This document shows, one piece after another, positions 1 through 9,241 of a stretch of 63,607 nucleotides of DNA. Numbering within the stretch: the first letter of the stretch is position 1; each line of letters opens with the position of its first letter. Below the pieces are notes generated by a model, which worked only from the letters and a program-made list of their open reading frames with translations, did not search any database and was not told where the DNA came from. Source of the stretch: Sva-07 sp964651825 (GTDB lineage Bacteria > Actinomycetota > Acidimicrobiia > Acidimicrobiales > Ilumatobacteraceae); the NCBI GenBank assembly GCA_964651825.1, contig CAZYWK010000013.1, positions 1 to 63,607 on the forward strand, written 5' to 3'. The position numbers and the translations under genes were made by a program.

Positions 1-9
1 TGGAGCGGG

Positions 10-1242
10 TCACGGTGCCGACGTGGCCGGCACGAGGGTGAGGCGGATCGTCGCCGGGCGGGGAGCGACGAGATCGAGACGGCCGCCGTCGGCCTCGGTG
101 AGGCGTCGTGCCAGCCCCAGGCCGCGGCCGTGTGCCGCCTGGTGATCGTCGGGGCGGTCGAACAGCGTCGCCACACGCTCGGCGGGAATCCCCGACCCTT
201 CGTCCTCGATCGTGACAGCGGTGTCCTGCACGAGGATCGCCACCGTGCCCCGTCCGTGGCGCAGCGCGTTGTCCAGCAGGATGTTCAGTACCTGCCCGAC
301 CAGTCCAGGCGTCGCCATCACCGGTTGCACCCTCCCGGTCGTGACCACGAGCTGACGCCGCTTGGCCCCGAAACGTTGCTGCCAGTCGGCAACGTGATGA
401 TCGACCACCTCGACGAGATCGAGTTCGGTCCGCTCGCCGGTACTGCCCTTGCGCGCCACGCGGAGGAGCTCGTCGAGCGCGACGTTGAGCTCGTGGGTCT
501 GGGCCAGCGCGGCCGCCGCCTCGGTGGCCACCGCCGGATCGTCGTCGCGCTCGAGCACCTCCAGTCGCATGGCGATCCCGGTCAGTCCGGTGCGTAGCTG
601 GTGGGTGGCATCCGCGGTGAAGCCCCGTTCGGAGTTGAGCATCCGCTCCACGCGATTGGAGCTCAAGCGGAGGGCGCGGGAGATGTCGTCGATCTCCCGG
701 ATGCCCGACGCCGGCGGAGCGGTGACGCTGAAGTCGCCGTCGCCGAGCCGGGTGGCGCTGCGAGCGAGCCGTTCGAGTGGTGTCGCCAGCTGCCTGGCCT
801 GGATCGTGGCCAGCAGCGCGGCGGCGATGACGGCGACGGCGGCGATGACGCCGAGCCGGAACACCTGGTCGCGGAATCGCTCGTTCAGCTCCTGGCCGCT
901 GGTGATCAGCTCGATCGTGGTGGCGTTCGGGCCGACGGCCGAGGCCGTCACGGGCGACCGCACACCGTCGACGTCTCGCTCGACGATCACCGTGCCGTCG
1001 CCGGTGATGATCCGGATGCCGTCACCGTCGGAGATCAGCGTGTCGATCACCGCGAGGTCCGGTGGCTGGCCGATGACGAGGTCGTCGGCGAGGGCGGCGG
1101 TCACCGTCGCGAGCTGCTGGTCGAGCCGGGACTGCAGCTCGGATTCGGCCGCGTTGCGCACGATCAACAGCACGGGGATGAGCAACACGAGGATGACGAC
1201 GCTCACGACGGCGATCGTCGACAGGACCAGGCGGCGACGCAT
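10..1242 (-). CDS. Sensor histidine kinase (HAMP, HisKA, HATPase)
   Basis: A 410-aa membrane histidine kinase that should autophosphorylate and pass phosphate to the response regulator encoded 9 bp upstream on the same strand. Membrane segments lie at about residues 8-28 and 129-146, enclosing a roughly 100-residue extracytoplasmic sensor; a HAMP region follows. The phosphoacceptor is H214 in the box HQLRTG. The ATPase domain shows an N box (LLDNALRHG), a G1 box (DEGSGIP) and a G2 box (GRGLGLA). The acceptor box has Gly where Pro is usual (HELRTP), a modest deviation. The stimulus cannot be deduced from sequence. Confidence 0.92.
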   Translation of the reverse strand: MRRRLVLSTIAVVSVVILVLLIPVLLIVRNAAESELQSRLDQQLATVTAALADDLVIGQPPDLAVIDTLISDGDGIRIITGDGTVIVERDVDGVRSPVTASAVGPNATTIELITSGQELNERFRDQVFRLGVIAAVAVIAAALLATIQARQLATPLERLARSATRLGDGDFSVTAPPASGIREIDDISRALRLSSNRVERMLNSERGFTADATHQLRTGLTGIAMRLEVLERDDDPAVATEAAAALAQTHELNVALDELLRVARKGSTGERTELDLVEVVDHHVADWQQRFGAKRRQLVVTTGRVQPVMATPGLVGQVLNILLDNALRHGRGTVAILVQDTAVTIEDEGSGIPAERVATLFDRPDDHQAAHGRGLGLARRLTEADGGRLDLVAPRPATIRLTLVPATSAP

Positions 1243-1251
1243 CGTCGGTGG

Positions 1252-1956
1252 CTACGGCTCGAACCGGAAGCCGACCCCGCGGACGGTGACGATCTTCGAC
1301 GGCGGGTCGGTCTCGTCGAGGATCTTGCGCCGCAGCGTCGAAGTGTGGGTGTCGAGCGTGCGCGTCGAGCCCCACCAGTTCGAGTCCCACACCTCGCTCA
1401 TGATCCGCTCCCGCTTGAGGGTCACACCGGGCTGACGCATCAGGAGTTCGAGCAGGTCGAACTCCTTGGACGTGAGCTCCACCTCTGCACGCCCACCCGC
1501 CGCGTCGGTGACGAAGCATCGCCGGGCCTGGACGTCGAGTTCGATGCCGGCGCCGGTCAACCGGCCGGCGGGGGCATTCGACTCCGCGGCCGCGGAGGCA
1601 GCCCGCAGCCGGGCGCGGATGCGGGCGACGAGCTCGGCGAGGCGGAACGGCTTGGCGATGTAGTCGTCGGCGCCGGCATTGAGGCCGACGATCACGTCGA
1701 CCTCGTCGGCACGGGCGGTCAACATGATGATCGGGAGGTCGGGATGCTCCGCCCGGACTCGCCGGCACACGTCGAGGCCGTCGAGGTCTGGGAGGGTGAG
1801 ATCGAGCAGCAGGAGGTCGGGCCTGCTGTTCTCCACAGCGGCGATGGCGTCGTTGCCGGTCGCTGCGTGTTCGACGTCCAGGCCCTCGGCGCGCAGCACC
1901 CGGATGAGGGGCTCGCTGATCCGCTCGTCGTCTTCGACCAGGAGCACCGCCGTCAT
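1252..1956 (-). CDS. OmpR-family response regulator
   Basis: A 234-aa two-domain regulator. The receiver domain (about residues 3-115) has the acidic pair ED at 8-9, phosphoacceptor D52 in LLLLDLTLP, and the switch Lys in AKPF. A winged-helix DNA-binding domain follows (about 145-232, ending VRGVGFRFEP). The ATG at 1956 is chosen because the protein then begins MTAVLLVEDD, the standard receiver start; a longer frame upstream overlaps the neighbouring HisD-family gene and has no receiver homology. It is the cognate partner of the downstream kinase. No binding site could be identified. Confidence 0.93.
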   Translation of the reverse strand: MTAVLLVEDDERISEPLIRVLRAEGLDVEHAATGNDAIAAVENSRPDLLLLDLTLPDLDGLDVCRRVRAEHPDLPIIMLTARADEVDVIVGLNAGADDYIAKPFRLAELVARIRARLRAASAAAESNAPAGRLTGAGIELDVQARRCFVTDAAGGRAEVELTSKEFDLLELLMRQPGVTLKRERIMSEVWDSNWWGSTRTLDTHTSTLRRKILDETDPPSKIVTVRGVGFRFEP

Positions 1957-2042
1957 CGGCGACGAGCGTACGCCGGTGCGCCCGCCCGGCCAGGGACAGC
2001 AGCCGAGGGAATCGCCAGCGACGAGGCCGAGCGAGCCCGACC

Positions 2043-3386
2043 TCAACTGCTACGACGAGAATGGATGTGAGGCCGAGCCAATCGATTGCGGATGGCGTTG
2101 GCGTGGGCGGGGAAGCCTTCGTGGTCGGCGAGTGCCACGATCGAGGGGCTCATCCGGCGCAGCGCCACCTCGTCGGCGCTGGCGATGGCGGTGCGCTTGA
2201 GGAACGCGTCGGCCGTGATGCCCGACGACACGTGAGCGAACCCGCTCGTCGGTAGCGACGCCGGGCAGCCGATGACGAAGTTCGCCGCGCTGAATGGGGT
2301 GTGCTGGCCGACGAGGATCTCGCCGGCGTTGACCAGCGAGTCGACCACCCGATCGACGTCGGTCTCGGCGACGGCGACCTGGAGGTGCTCGGGGGCGTAG
2401 CGATTGGCGACCTCGGCGGCGTCGTCGAGAGAGTCGACCACGACGCACCCACCGTTCGGGCCGAGCGACGCCCGGGCCGCGGTGGCGCGCACGTCCGGCA
2501 GGTCAGCGAGCTGCCGTGAGAGTTCGGCATCGACGGCGTCGGCGAGCAGCGGTGCGGTGGTGATCAGCACCACCGAGCTGTCGGTCCCGTGCTCGGCCTC
2601 GATCAGCAGGTCGGCGGCGAGACGCACCGGGTCGGCCGAGCCGTCGGCGATCGCCACGCTCTCGGTCGGGCCGAGCAGCATCATCGTGGCGACACCGTGG
2701 CGCTGCATCTCGACCTGGGTGATGGTGACCGCGGGCGAACCCGGCCCGACGATCTTGCGGACCTGGGGGAACGTGTCGGTACCGAACCCCAGTGCGGCGA
2801 TTCCGGCCGGTCCGTTGGCCCGGAACACGTCGGTGATCCCCAACTTGCGGCACACCACGAGCACGGCGGGGTCGACCTCGCCGCTGCCCCCGGGCACGGG
2901 CGGGACGACGAGCGCGATCTGCGCCACGCCGGCCACGATCGCCGGGACCGCGAGCTGATAGGCGACGCTCGGGTAGCTCGCCTTGCCCGACGGCGTGAAC
3001 AGGCCGACCGAGCTGATCGGCGTGACCTTCTCACCGACCGTCAGCCCCGGCTCGCTCTCGATGCTCCAGTCGCCGCCGCGAGCCATCTGTGCCTCGTTGA
3101 AGCGGCGGAGGTGCGCGATGGCATCGTCGAGCGCGGCATCGACGGCCTCGCTCACGGTGGCGCGGTCGATCTCGGCGGCGCCCACGCGCAACTGGTCGGG
3201 TGTCAGGGCGATGCCGTCGAACCGCGACGTCGCATCGCAGACTGCAGCGTCGCCGCGTTCGCCGACGTCGTCGATCAGCGTGCCGATCGACGCGCGCAGA
3301 CCAGGGTCGAAGATGTCGGACAGGCCGCGTGCGAACAGCGACGCGCGAGCCCGATCGTCCATCGTCGACCAGTGCTGTCGGCGCAT
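2043..3386 (-). CDS. Histidinol dehydrogenase-family protein with altered metal site
   Basis: This 447-aa protein has the HisD fold throughout. HisD oxidises L-histidinol to histidine with NAD and zinc. The catalytic Glu-His pair is kept (E333-H334 in RYAPEHLQ), as is the C-terminal His ligand (H428 in FPAHANAI). However, the usual QAEH ligand motif reads EAEH (E263, H266), and the segment normally reading GDY...NHVLPT reads ANF...ASLPT, so the Asp ligand is N369 and the following His is Ala. No other his genes are nearby. It may therefore be a paralogue acting on another alcohol rather than the biosynthetic HisD. The start at 3386 gives the normal length. Confidence 0.75.
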   Translation of the reverse strand: MRRQHWSTMDDRARASLFARGLSDIFDPGLRASIGTLIDDVGERGDAAVCDATSRFDGIALTPDQLRVGAAEIDRATVSEAVDAALDDAIAHLRRFNEAQMARGGDWSIESEPGLTVGEKVTPISSVGLFTPSGKASYPSVAYQLAVPAIVAGVAQIALVVPPVPGGSGEVDPAVLVVCRKLGITDVFRANGPAGIAALGFGTDTFPQVRKIVGPGSPAVTITQVEMQRHGVATMMLLGPTESVAIADGSADPVRLAADLLIEAEHGTDSSVVLITTAPLLADAVDAELSRQLADLPDVRATAARASLGPNGGCVVVDSLDDAAEVANRYAPEHLQVAVAETDVDRVVDSLVNAGEILVGQHTPFSAANFVIGCPASLPTSGFAHVSSGITADAFLKRTAIASADEVALRRMSPSIVALADHEGFPAHANAIRNRLARPHIHSRRSS

Positions 3387-3487
3387 CACGCTCACCACTC
3401 CGACGATACTGCCGAGTCCAGCAGCTCGGTCCGGCCGATATCTGGTCGCGGATGCTGCCCGCTGCGGCGAGCTACGGTCGCTGCCCG

Positions 3488-3706
3488 ATGATCCTGCTCT
3501 CATCGCTGCCGGCTGACATCCCGCCCGACGATCCCATCACAGGTGGGGATGGCATCGGGGCCGGCGTGATCGTGGCCATCGTCGTCGTAGCGATCGTCAT
3601 CGTCGTCGCGGCGATCGCGATCGTGCGTTCGCGGCGCGGCCGGACCGCGCCCCCTGCGGGCGGCTCGTCGGAGATGCCGCCGCCACCATCCACGCCCGCG
3701 CCGTGA
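3488..3706 (+). CDS. Small single-span membrane protein
   Basis: A 72-aa protein with a short N-terminal segment, one very hydrophobic helix of Val, Ile and Ala at about residues 25-46, a basic RSRRGR stop-transfer motif, and a Pro-rich tail ending PPPPSTPAP. The expected orientation is N-out with a cytoplasmic tail. It is divergent from the HisD-family gene and convergent with the next membrane gene. No family was recognised and function is unknown. Confidence 0.55.
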   Translation: MILLSSLPADIPPDDPITGGDGIGAGVIVAIVVVAIVIVVAAIAIVRSRRGRTAPPAGGSSEMPPPPSTPAP

Positions 3707-3723
3707 CCGCCACGGTGCCGGCC

Positions 3724-4083
3724 TCAGCGGAGCGCGACGATCGTCAGCCCGACCGCCGCCGACACACCATTCATCAGGATCGAGACGTAGATCCGTTGGC
3801 TGCGGTCGGGGCGATCACCGGGCAACGCCACCGCGAGCACGACAGCCTCCACGGCCATCACGACGCCCTCCCCGACCAGTACGGCGACGGTCCACCACGG
3901 TTGCTCGTCGCCGACCCACCGCACGGCCAGCCACAGGAACGGATGGGTGAGTGCGCTCGCCAGGATCACCACGACGGTGCGGCGCGCGGTGGAGGCCGGC
4001 GATCCGAGCCAGGCGAGGAGCGGAACGGCGACGGCCACCTCCACGGCCACCGTCAGAACGAACGCCAGCACCCATCCGCTCAT
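3724..4083 (-). CDS. Small multi-span membrane protein
   Basis: A 119-aa protein starting MSGWVLAFVLTV, with about four hydrophobic segments separated by short polar loops and ending GLTIVALR. The ATG at 4083 is preferred because upstream codons read as low-complexity arginine-rich shadow sequence. It lies head-to-head with a membrane gene on the plus strand, leaving only about 60 bp for two promoters. No family was recognised. Confidence 0.55.
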   Translation of the reverse strand: MSGWVLAFVLTVAVEVAVAVPLLAWLGSPASTARRTVVVILASALTHPFLWLAVRWVGDEQPWWTVAVLVGEGVVMAVEAVVLAVALPGDRPDRSQRIYVSILMNGVSAAVGLTIVALR

Positions 4084-4143
4084 CTCGACCAGCTCCCGCA
4101 ATACGGAGCGACCGCGTTCCTCGTCATCGTCGGATTCGGGGCG

Positions 4144-5058
4144 TTGGCCGTGGCGCTCGGCGCACCGTTGTGGTCCACGGCGCTCGCCTTGATGGCCTTC
4201 GGCGTGCTGCACAACGCCCTCGAGCTGCGGTACGTCGGTGGACGGTTCCCGGCGCTGTTGCAGGGGCCGTACCTCGTCCTGCTCGCGGGGCTCGTCACCG
4301 GCATCGTCGTGACCCGCCTCGTCGGTTCGATCGGCGGGTCGTCGTGGTCGATGCGCACCGAGATCATCCTGTCGTACGCGCTGCTCGCCGCCGCGGTGCT
4401 GGTTGGTTGTCGCGCTCGCGTCCGCGCCCGCTGGCCCGTCGTCGCGCTCGCGGTGCTCGGCCTCGCGGTCGTCGCGTCATTGCGCTGGCCCGATCATCAC
4501 GTCGTCGTCATCACCCACCTTCACAACCTGATTCCGCTCGCCTTCCTGTGGGAGCTCTCGCGGCCGATGGCCCGCGCCGCGCGCGCGACGTTCCGCACCG
4601 CGCAGGTGGGTTGGGTGTTCGTCGTGCCGGCCGTGATCCTCAGCGGGGCGTTCGACGGCATGATCCGGCGCGGCGCGAGCGACGTGCCCGGCGTCGGAGG
4701 GATCGGCCGCGTCGCGCCGTTCACCAGCCTGCCCGACGCATGGGACACCACGATGGGCCGGCGCTTCCTCGCGGTGTTCGCGTTCTTGCAGCTGATGCAC
4801 TTCGTGGTGTGGGTCGTGGTGATCCCCCGGTACACACCCAACGCCACGGCGACCTTCGAGCAGCGGGTGCCCGGCCTGCGCGGGCGCAGGTTCTGGGCCG
4901 TGACGCTGGCGGCGTGTGCCGCGTTCGCCATGCTGTTCCTCGCCGACTATGCCGAGGGCCGCACGGCCTACGCCGCCCTCGCCAGCTACCACGCCTACCT
5001 GGAGCTTCCGATCCTGATCGGCGTCGCGTTCGCGGCGACCGCCGCGACCGAGCGCTGA
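4144..5058 (+). CDS. Multi-pass integral membrane protein, unknown function
   Basis: About 304 aa with seven or more hydrophobic helices. Features include LHNALELRY after the first helix, an HLHN segment near the middle, and a C-terminal region rich in His and aromatic residues (LQLMHFVVWVVVIPRY, YHAYLELP). The start is uncertain: the frame is open upstream without a convincing start, and TTG at 4144 or GTG at 4150 are the first plausible codons after the divergent neighbour. His and Tyr in membrane segments might bind a cofactor, but nothing specific can be claimed. No family was recognised. Confidence 0.55.
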   Translation: MAVALGAPLWSTALALMAFGVLHNALELRYVGGRFPALLQGPYLVLLAGLVTGIVVTRLVGSIGGSSWSMRTEIILSYALLAAAVLVGCRARVRARWPVVALAVLGLAVVASLRWPDHHVVVITHLHNLIPLAFLWELSRPMARAARATFRTAQVGWVFVVPAVILSGAFDGMIRRGASDVPGVGGIGRVAPFTSLPDAWDTTMGRRFLAVFAFLQLMHFVVWVVVIPRYTPNATATFEQRVPGLRGRRFWAVTLAACAAFAMLFLADYAEGRTAYAALASYHAYLELPILIGVAFAATAATER

Positions 5059-5088
5059 CGGACTCGCCGTGCGCCCAGTCGCCAGCCG

Positions 5089-5214
5089 ATGATGATGCTC
5101 GAGCTCATGCCGTTGGCTCCAGATGCCGAGGTGGAGACGTACGCACTGACCGTGTCGGAAGCATCTCTCCTCCTCGACCGGCTGAGCGAGTCGCTCGCCG
5201 CCCTCGCAACATGA
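5089..5214 (+). CDS. Possible 41-aa small protein upstream of purA
   Basis: Three consecutive ATG codons open a 41-codon frame, acidic and Leu-rich with SEASLLLDRLSES near its end and high third-position GC. Its TGA overlaps an ATG that begins a further 20-codon frame (5211-5273), an ATGA arrangement. It lies in the 289-bp interval before purA, which otherwise shows no recognised riboswitch or repeat. It could be a real small protein, a leader frame or chance. Confidence 0.3.
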   Translation: MMMLELMPLAPDAEVETYALTVSEASLLLDRLSESLAALAT

Positions 5215-5347
5215 CGCGGCGCACCGACGTCGCGCGCGCGATCCACGAGGAGGCCGCCACCGACGTGGAGTAGCATCACCACACGTTCCGAACACCCGCC
5301 CGCTGGCCCGTTCGCCGGTCAGCACCATCCGTAGTCCTGGAGCGTGC

Positions 5348-6622
5348 ATGCCCGTCACCGTCGTCGTTGGAGCCCAGTGGGGCGATGAGGGCAAGGCCAA
5401 AGTCATCGACCTGCTCTCGAAGGAGCACACCTACGTGGTGCGCTACCAGGGCGGTCACAACGCCGGGCACACCGTCGTGGTCGACGGCGAGCGCTATGCC
5501 CTCCAGCTCGTTCCGTCCGGGATCCTGTACGACCACGTCGTCCCGGTGATCGCCAACGGCGTCGTGGTCGATCTCCCGACCCTGTTCTCCGAGGTGGAGA
5601 TGCTCGAGAGCCGTGGGATCTCCTGCGCGGAGCTGAAGGTGTCGAGCCGTGCCCACCTCGTGTTCCCCTGGCACCAGGCCCACGATGCGATCGCCGAAGC
5701 GATGCGCGGCGACGACAAGATCGGCACGACGCTGAAGGGCATCGGCCCGGCCTACGCCGACAAAGCGCGTCGTGTCGGCATCCGCGCCGGCGACGCGCTC
5801 GATCCGGCGCGGTTCTCGACACTGCTGCGCGAGCGGGCCGAGGCCGAGAACCTGCTGATCGAGCAGGCCGGCGGCGAACCACTCGACGTCGACGAGGTCG
5901 TGGGACGCTTCGAGGCCTACGGTGCCCGTCTCGCTCCGTTCGTCGCGGACACGGTGTCGCTGCTTCACGCGGCGCTTGCGGCCGGCGCCCACGTGCTCCT
6001 CGAAGGCGCCCAGGCGACGTTCCTCGACCTCGACCACGGCACCTATCCCTACGTCACGTCGTCGAACCCGACGGCGGGCGGCGCGTGCGTGGGCACCGGG
6101 CTCGGGCCACGCGACATCGGGCGGGTCGTCGGGATCACCAAGGCCTACACCACCCGCGTCGGTGCCGGCCCGTTCCCGACCGAACTGCTCGACGCCGACG
6201 GCGACACCCTGGTCGACGTCGGGCGCGAGTTCGGCACCGTCACCGGTCGCCGCCGGCGCGCCGGCTGGCTCGACTGCGTGATGCTCCGTCAAGCCGTGCG
6301 GCTCAACAGCCTCACCGAGTTGGCGCTGACCAAGCTCGACATCCTCGACGGGTTCTCCACGATCAAGATCTGCACGGGTTACCGCCTCGACGGCCGCCTG
6401 CTCGATCACTACCCGGACCGCTCCGACCTACTCGCCGACGTCGAGCCGGTCTACGAGACGATCGACGGATGGGAAGCGGTGCTGAGCGACAAGCGTGAAC
6501 CCGGCGAGCTGCCGGCGCAGGCCCGCCGGTTCATCGAGATCGTCGAGCAGCAGGTCGGTGTCCCGGTGCGCGTCGTCGGTGTCGGCGCCGAGCGCGACGA
6601 TTACCTCGTGTGGACCTCGTGA
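5348..6622 (+). CDS. purA: Adenylosuccinate synthetase
   Basis: A 424-aa cytosolic enzyme joining IMP and aspartate with GTP to give adenylosuccinate, the first committed step to AMP. The N-terminal phosphate loop is GDEGKAK (residues 12-18), where GDEGKGK is usual, so one loop Gly is Ala. It is followed by RYQGGHNAGHT, the IMP/metal region, and a central GIGPAYADK segment. Length matches the family. The next gene, purB, starts 7 bp after the stop, so the two consecutive AMP-branch enzymes form an operon. Confidence 0.96.
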   Translation: MPVTVVVGAQWGDEGKAKVIDLLSKEHTYVVRYQGGHNAGHTVVVDGERYALQLVPSGILYDHVVPVIANGVVVDLPTLFSEVEMLESRGISCAELKVSSRAHLVFPWHQAHDAIAEAMRGDDKIGTTLKGIGPAYADKARRVGIRAGDALDPARFSTLLRERAEAENLLIEQAGGEPLDVDEVVGRFEAYGARLAPFVADTVSLLHAALAAGAHVLLEGAQATFLDLDHGTYPYVTSSNPTAGGACVGTGLGPRDIGRVVGITKAYTTRVGAGPFPTELLDADGDTLVDVGREFGTVTGRRRRAGWLDCVMLRQAVRLNSLTELALTKLDILDGFSTIKICTGYRLDGRLLDHYPDRSDLLADVEPVYETIDGWEAVLSDKREPGELPAQARRFIEIVEQQVGVPVRVVGVGAERDDYLVWTS

Positions 6623-6629
6623 GGATCGC

Positions 6630-7931
6630 GTGATCCCTCGCTACTCCACCCCCGAGATGGACCTGGTGTGGTCCGACGTCGCCCGCTTCGGGCGGTGGCT
6701 CGAAGTCGAGCTGCTCGCCACCGAGGGCCACGCCGCCATCGGGGTGGTGCCCGGTGATGATGCCACGGCATGTCGTGACGGTGCGCCGGTCGTCGACGAC
6801 GCGTTCGTCCACGCCGTGCTCGAACGCGAAGCGATCACCGACCACGACGTCGCTGCGTTCGTCGACGTCGTGCAGGCTGCGATCGGGCCGCCGGGGTCCT
6901 GGATCCACTACGGGCTCACCTCGTCCGACGTGGTCGACACCGCGCTGTGCTGGGCGATGACCGACGCCGCCGACCTGCTGCTCGCGGCGTCCAGCGACCT
7001 CGTCCGGACGCTCGTCGCGCTCGCCCACACCCATCGCGACACGGTGATGATCGGCCGGACGCACGGCATCCACGCCGAGCCCACCACGTTCGGCGCGAAG
7101 GTGGCGCTGTGGGCGGCGCAGGCCGACCGTGACCGCACGCGCCTGCGCGCCGCCCGCGACTCGGTCGCGGTGATGAAGCTCAGCGGTGCTGTCGGCACCT
7201 ACTCGAACATCCCGCCCGAGGTGGAGGCCTTCGTCGGCGCCGCGTTGGAGCTCCGTCCGGTCGCCGCCACCCAGGTGATCGCCCGCGATCGCCACGCCGA
7301 GTTCCTGTACGCGTGCGCATCGGTCGCCGCGACGTGCGAACTGATCGCGGTCGAGCTCCGCCATCTGCAGCGAACCGAGGTCCGTGAAGTACAGGAGGGC
7401 TTCAAACCCGGCCAAAAGGGATCGTCCGCGATGCCGCACAAACGGAACCCGATTTCTGCCGAGACGATCTCCGGGTTGGCCAGGGTCGTGCGGTCGAATC
7501 TGCTCGCCGGTTTGCAGGACGTCGCGCTCTGGCACGAGCGCGACATCTCCCATTCATCGGTCGAGCGGGTGATCCTGCCCGACTCGTCGCAACTGACCTA
7601 TTACATGCTGCGTCGGCTCCGACGATTGCTCGATGGTCTCGTGGTGATGCCCGATCGAATGATCGCCAATCTGGAGGCGAGTCACGGTTTGGTGTTCAGC
7701 CAACCGGTGTTGTTGGCGCTGGTGCAGAGCGGGAAGACCCGCGACGATGCGTACCGGATCGTGCAGCGAAATGCCATGAAGGCATGGGACGAAGGCCGTG
7801 ATTTCCGGACGCTGCTCGAGGCCGACGAAGAAGTGAATGGTGTCGACCTCGACACCGCGTTCGACCTCCGTCGATCGCTGTCACACCTCGATTCGCTGAT
7901 CGGAAACCTCGACCAGATCGCGATCGACTGA
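6630..7931 (+). CDS. purB: Adenylosuccinate lyase
   Basis: A 433-aa fumarase/aspartase-superfamily lyase. It cleaves adenylosuccinate to AMP and fumarate, and SAICAR to AICAR in IMP synthesis. Signatures present are TSSDVVDTA, GRTHGIHAEP with the catalytic His, and the flexible-loop motif SSAMPHKRNP around residues 266-275. The GTG at 6630 gives the typical N-terminus MIPRYSTPEM, which begins just after the purA stop. Co-transcription with purA fits their consecutive roles. Confidence 0.96.
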   Translation: MIPRYSTPEMDLVWSDVARFGRWLEVELLATEGHAAIGVVPGDDATACRDGAPVVDDAFVHAVLEREAITDHDVAAFVDVVQAAIGPPGSWIHYGLTSSDVVDTALCWAMTDAADLLLAASSDLVRTLVALAHTHRDTVMIGRTHGIHAEPTTFGAKVALWAAQADRDRTRLRAARDSVAVMKLSGAVGTYSNIPPEVEAFVGAALELRPVAATQVIARDRHAEFLYACASVAATCELIAVELRHLQRTEVREVQEGFKPGQKGSSAMPHKRNPISAETISGLARVVRSNLLAGLQDVALWHERDISHSSVERVILPDSSQLTYYMLRRLRRLLDGLVVMPDRMIANLEASHGLVFSQPVLLALVQSGKTRDDAYRIVQRNAMKAWDEGRDFRTLLEADEEVNGVDLDTAFDLRRSLSHLDSLIGNLDQIAID

Positions 7932-7963
7932 GGGCGCTGACTGATGGAGCCCGACTGACTCGA

Positions 7964-8380
7964 TCAGTCAGCTCGGCCGATTCCGGCGGATTTCAGCACA
8001 TTGGCCGGCACGCCGACGTCGCGCCACGACGAATACGAGATCGCCTTGCTGTCGGAGTAGCTCTTGGCGACACCGACGAACTCCTGCTCGAGCGCGCCCA
8101 TGTCGATCGAATTCGACATGGCGGCGCGCTCGGCTTCGAGGTTCTTGCGCTCCTGGATCAGCAGCAATTCATCGATGGGGCTGGCCGATTGGAGCTCCTG
8201 ATCGATGGTCTCGAGACGGCGGGCGATCGTTTCCGGGGTGCGCTTGCGGCCTCGTTTTGGCTTCGTCGCCCGCAAACCTTCGAGGTAATCACGAACGATC
8301 CGGCCCTCGGCGCGCCCCTTCGCCAACGCTGCCTTGTGCTCCGCGGTCATCGGGCTTTTCGATCCTCGCTTCACTGCCAT
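7964..8380 (-). CDS. Conserved hypothetical protein, charged and helical
   Basis: A 138-aa protein with a basic N-terminus (MAVKRGSKSPM), a middle rich in Lys, Arg and Glu (KPKRGRKRTPETIARRLETI) predicted to be helical and possibly coiled-coil, and a more polar C-terminus containing SYSSWRDVGV. The KPKRGRKR stretch could contact nucleic acid. It is convergent with purB and divergent from the thioesterase gene 48 bp away. The sequence looks well conserved, but no function can be assigned. Confidence 0.7.
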   Translation of the reverse strand: MAVKRGSKSPMTAEHKAALAKGRAEGRIVRDYLEGLRATKPKRGRKRTPETIARRLETIDQELQSASPIDELLLIQERKNLEAERAAMSNSIDMGALEQEFVGVAKSYSDSKAISYSSWRDVGVPANVLKSAGIGRAD

Positions 8381-8428
8381 ATTCGTAGTGTAGGAAAGAT
8401 CCTGCGCAATGCAATAGCGTAAATATCC

Positions 8429-9241
8429 ATGTTCGAACTGTCATCCCATGGGACTGATGTATATGTCGGTGCCGGTCCTCAATACCCCTGGGGTGGTCTG
8501 TACGGAGGCCAGATCGTGGCGCAGGCATTGCGGGCGGCGACGCTGTCGGTCGAGCAGGAATTCGAGCCGCACTCCATCCGCGCTTACTTCATCCGACGTG
8601 GCGACCATCACGAACCGGTCCGGTACGAGGTCGATCGAATTCGCAATGGTCGGAGCTTCGTGACGCGCCGGGTCGTGGCTCGCCAGGCCGTCGGTGCGAT
8701 CCTCAACGCCGAGGCCTCGTTCCAACGGCCCGAGCCGTCGGCGGTCGTGCAGACCGTGGCCATGCCCGAGGTTCCGGAGCCCGGCGAACTCACCGACGAC
8801 TCGTGGAGCGACGCGTTCCGGCGGGCGTACGTTCCGCTCGATCGGGTGGGCGGTCCCGATCGCGACGGGAGCGGCCGGACGGTCGCCTGGTTCAAGGTCG
8901 ACGAACCGCTGGGCGATCCCACCGATCCGCAGTCGCAACTCCTGCACAGATGCTGGCTCGCGTACCTCTCTGACGATCTGCCGACCGACGCCGTGCGCGA
9001 CACACATCCCCTCGGCCGCGACATGGAGGCCCGCGAGGCGATGTTCGGTGCGAGCCTCGACCACACGATCTGGTTCCACGCCCCGCTCAGCGCCGACCGT
9101 TGGCACCTGCACGACTTCTCGTGCGTCCGCTTCGTCGGGTCGCGCGGCCTGACCCAGGGCTACGTGTTCGCCCCCGACGGCGCTCACGTCGCCACCGTCG
9201 CCCAGGAAGTGCTCCTCCGCGACTCCCGCAACAAGAAGTAG
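8429..9241 (+). CDS. Acyl-CoA thioesterase II
   Basis: A 270-aa TesB-type double-hotdog thioesterase, hydrolysing acyl-CoA to free acid and CoA. The first hotdog shows GGLYGGQIVAQAL and the conserved HSIRAYFIRRGD strand, followed by RNGRSFVTRRV. The second ends with HDFSCVRFVGSRGLTQGY, the usual C-terminal signature. The upstream 48 bp are unusually AT-rich for this genome (AATAGCGTAAATA), consistent with a promoter close to the start. It may limit acyl-CoA accumulation alongside the other acyl-CoA genes here. Confidence 0.9.
   Translation: MFELSSHGTDVYVGAGPQYPWGGLYGGQIVAQALRAATLSVEQEFEPHSIRAYFIRRGDHHEPVRYEVDRIRNGRSFVTRRVVARQAVGAILNAEASFQRPEPSAVVQTVAMPEVPEPGELTDDSWSDAFRRAYVPLDRVGGPDRDGSGRTVAWFKVDEPLGDPTDPQSQLLHRCWLAYLSDDLPTDAVRDTHPLGRDMEAREAMFGASLDHTIWFHAPLSADRWHLHDFSCVRFVGSRGLTQGYVFAPDGAHVATVAQEVLLRDSRNKK

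Noticed and set aside
3703..4140. A long open frame upstream of the plus-strand membrane gene
   Set aside because: Arg/His/Asp-rich, no membrane pattern, and antisense to a membrane gene; shadow sequence.
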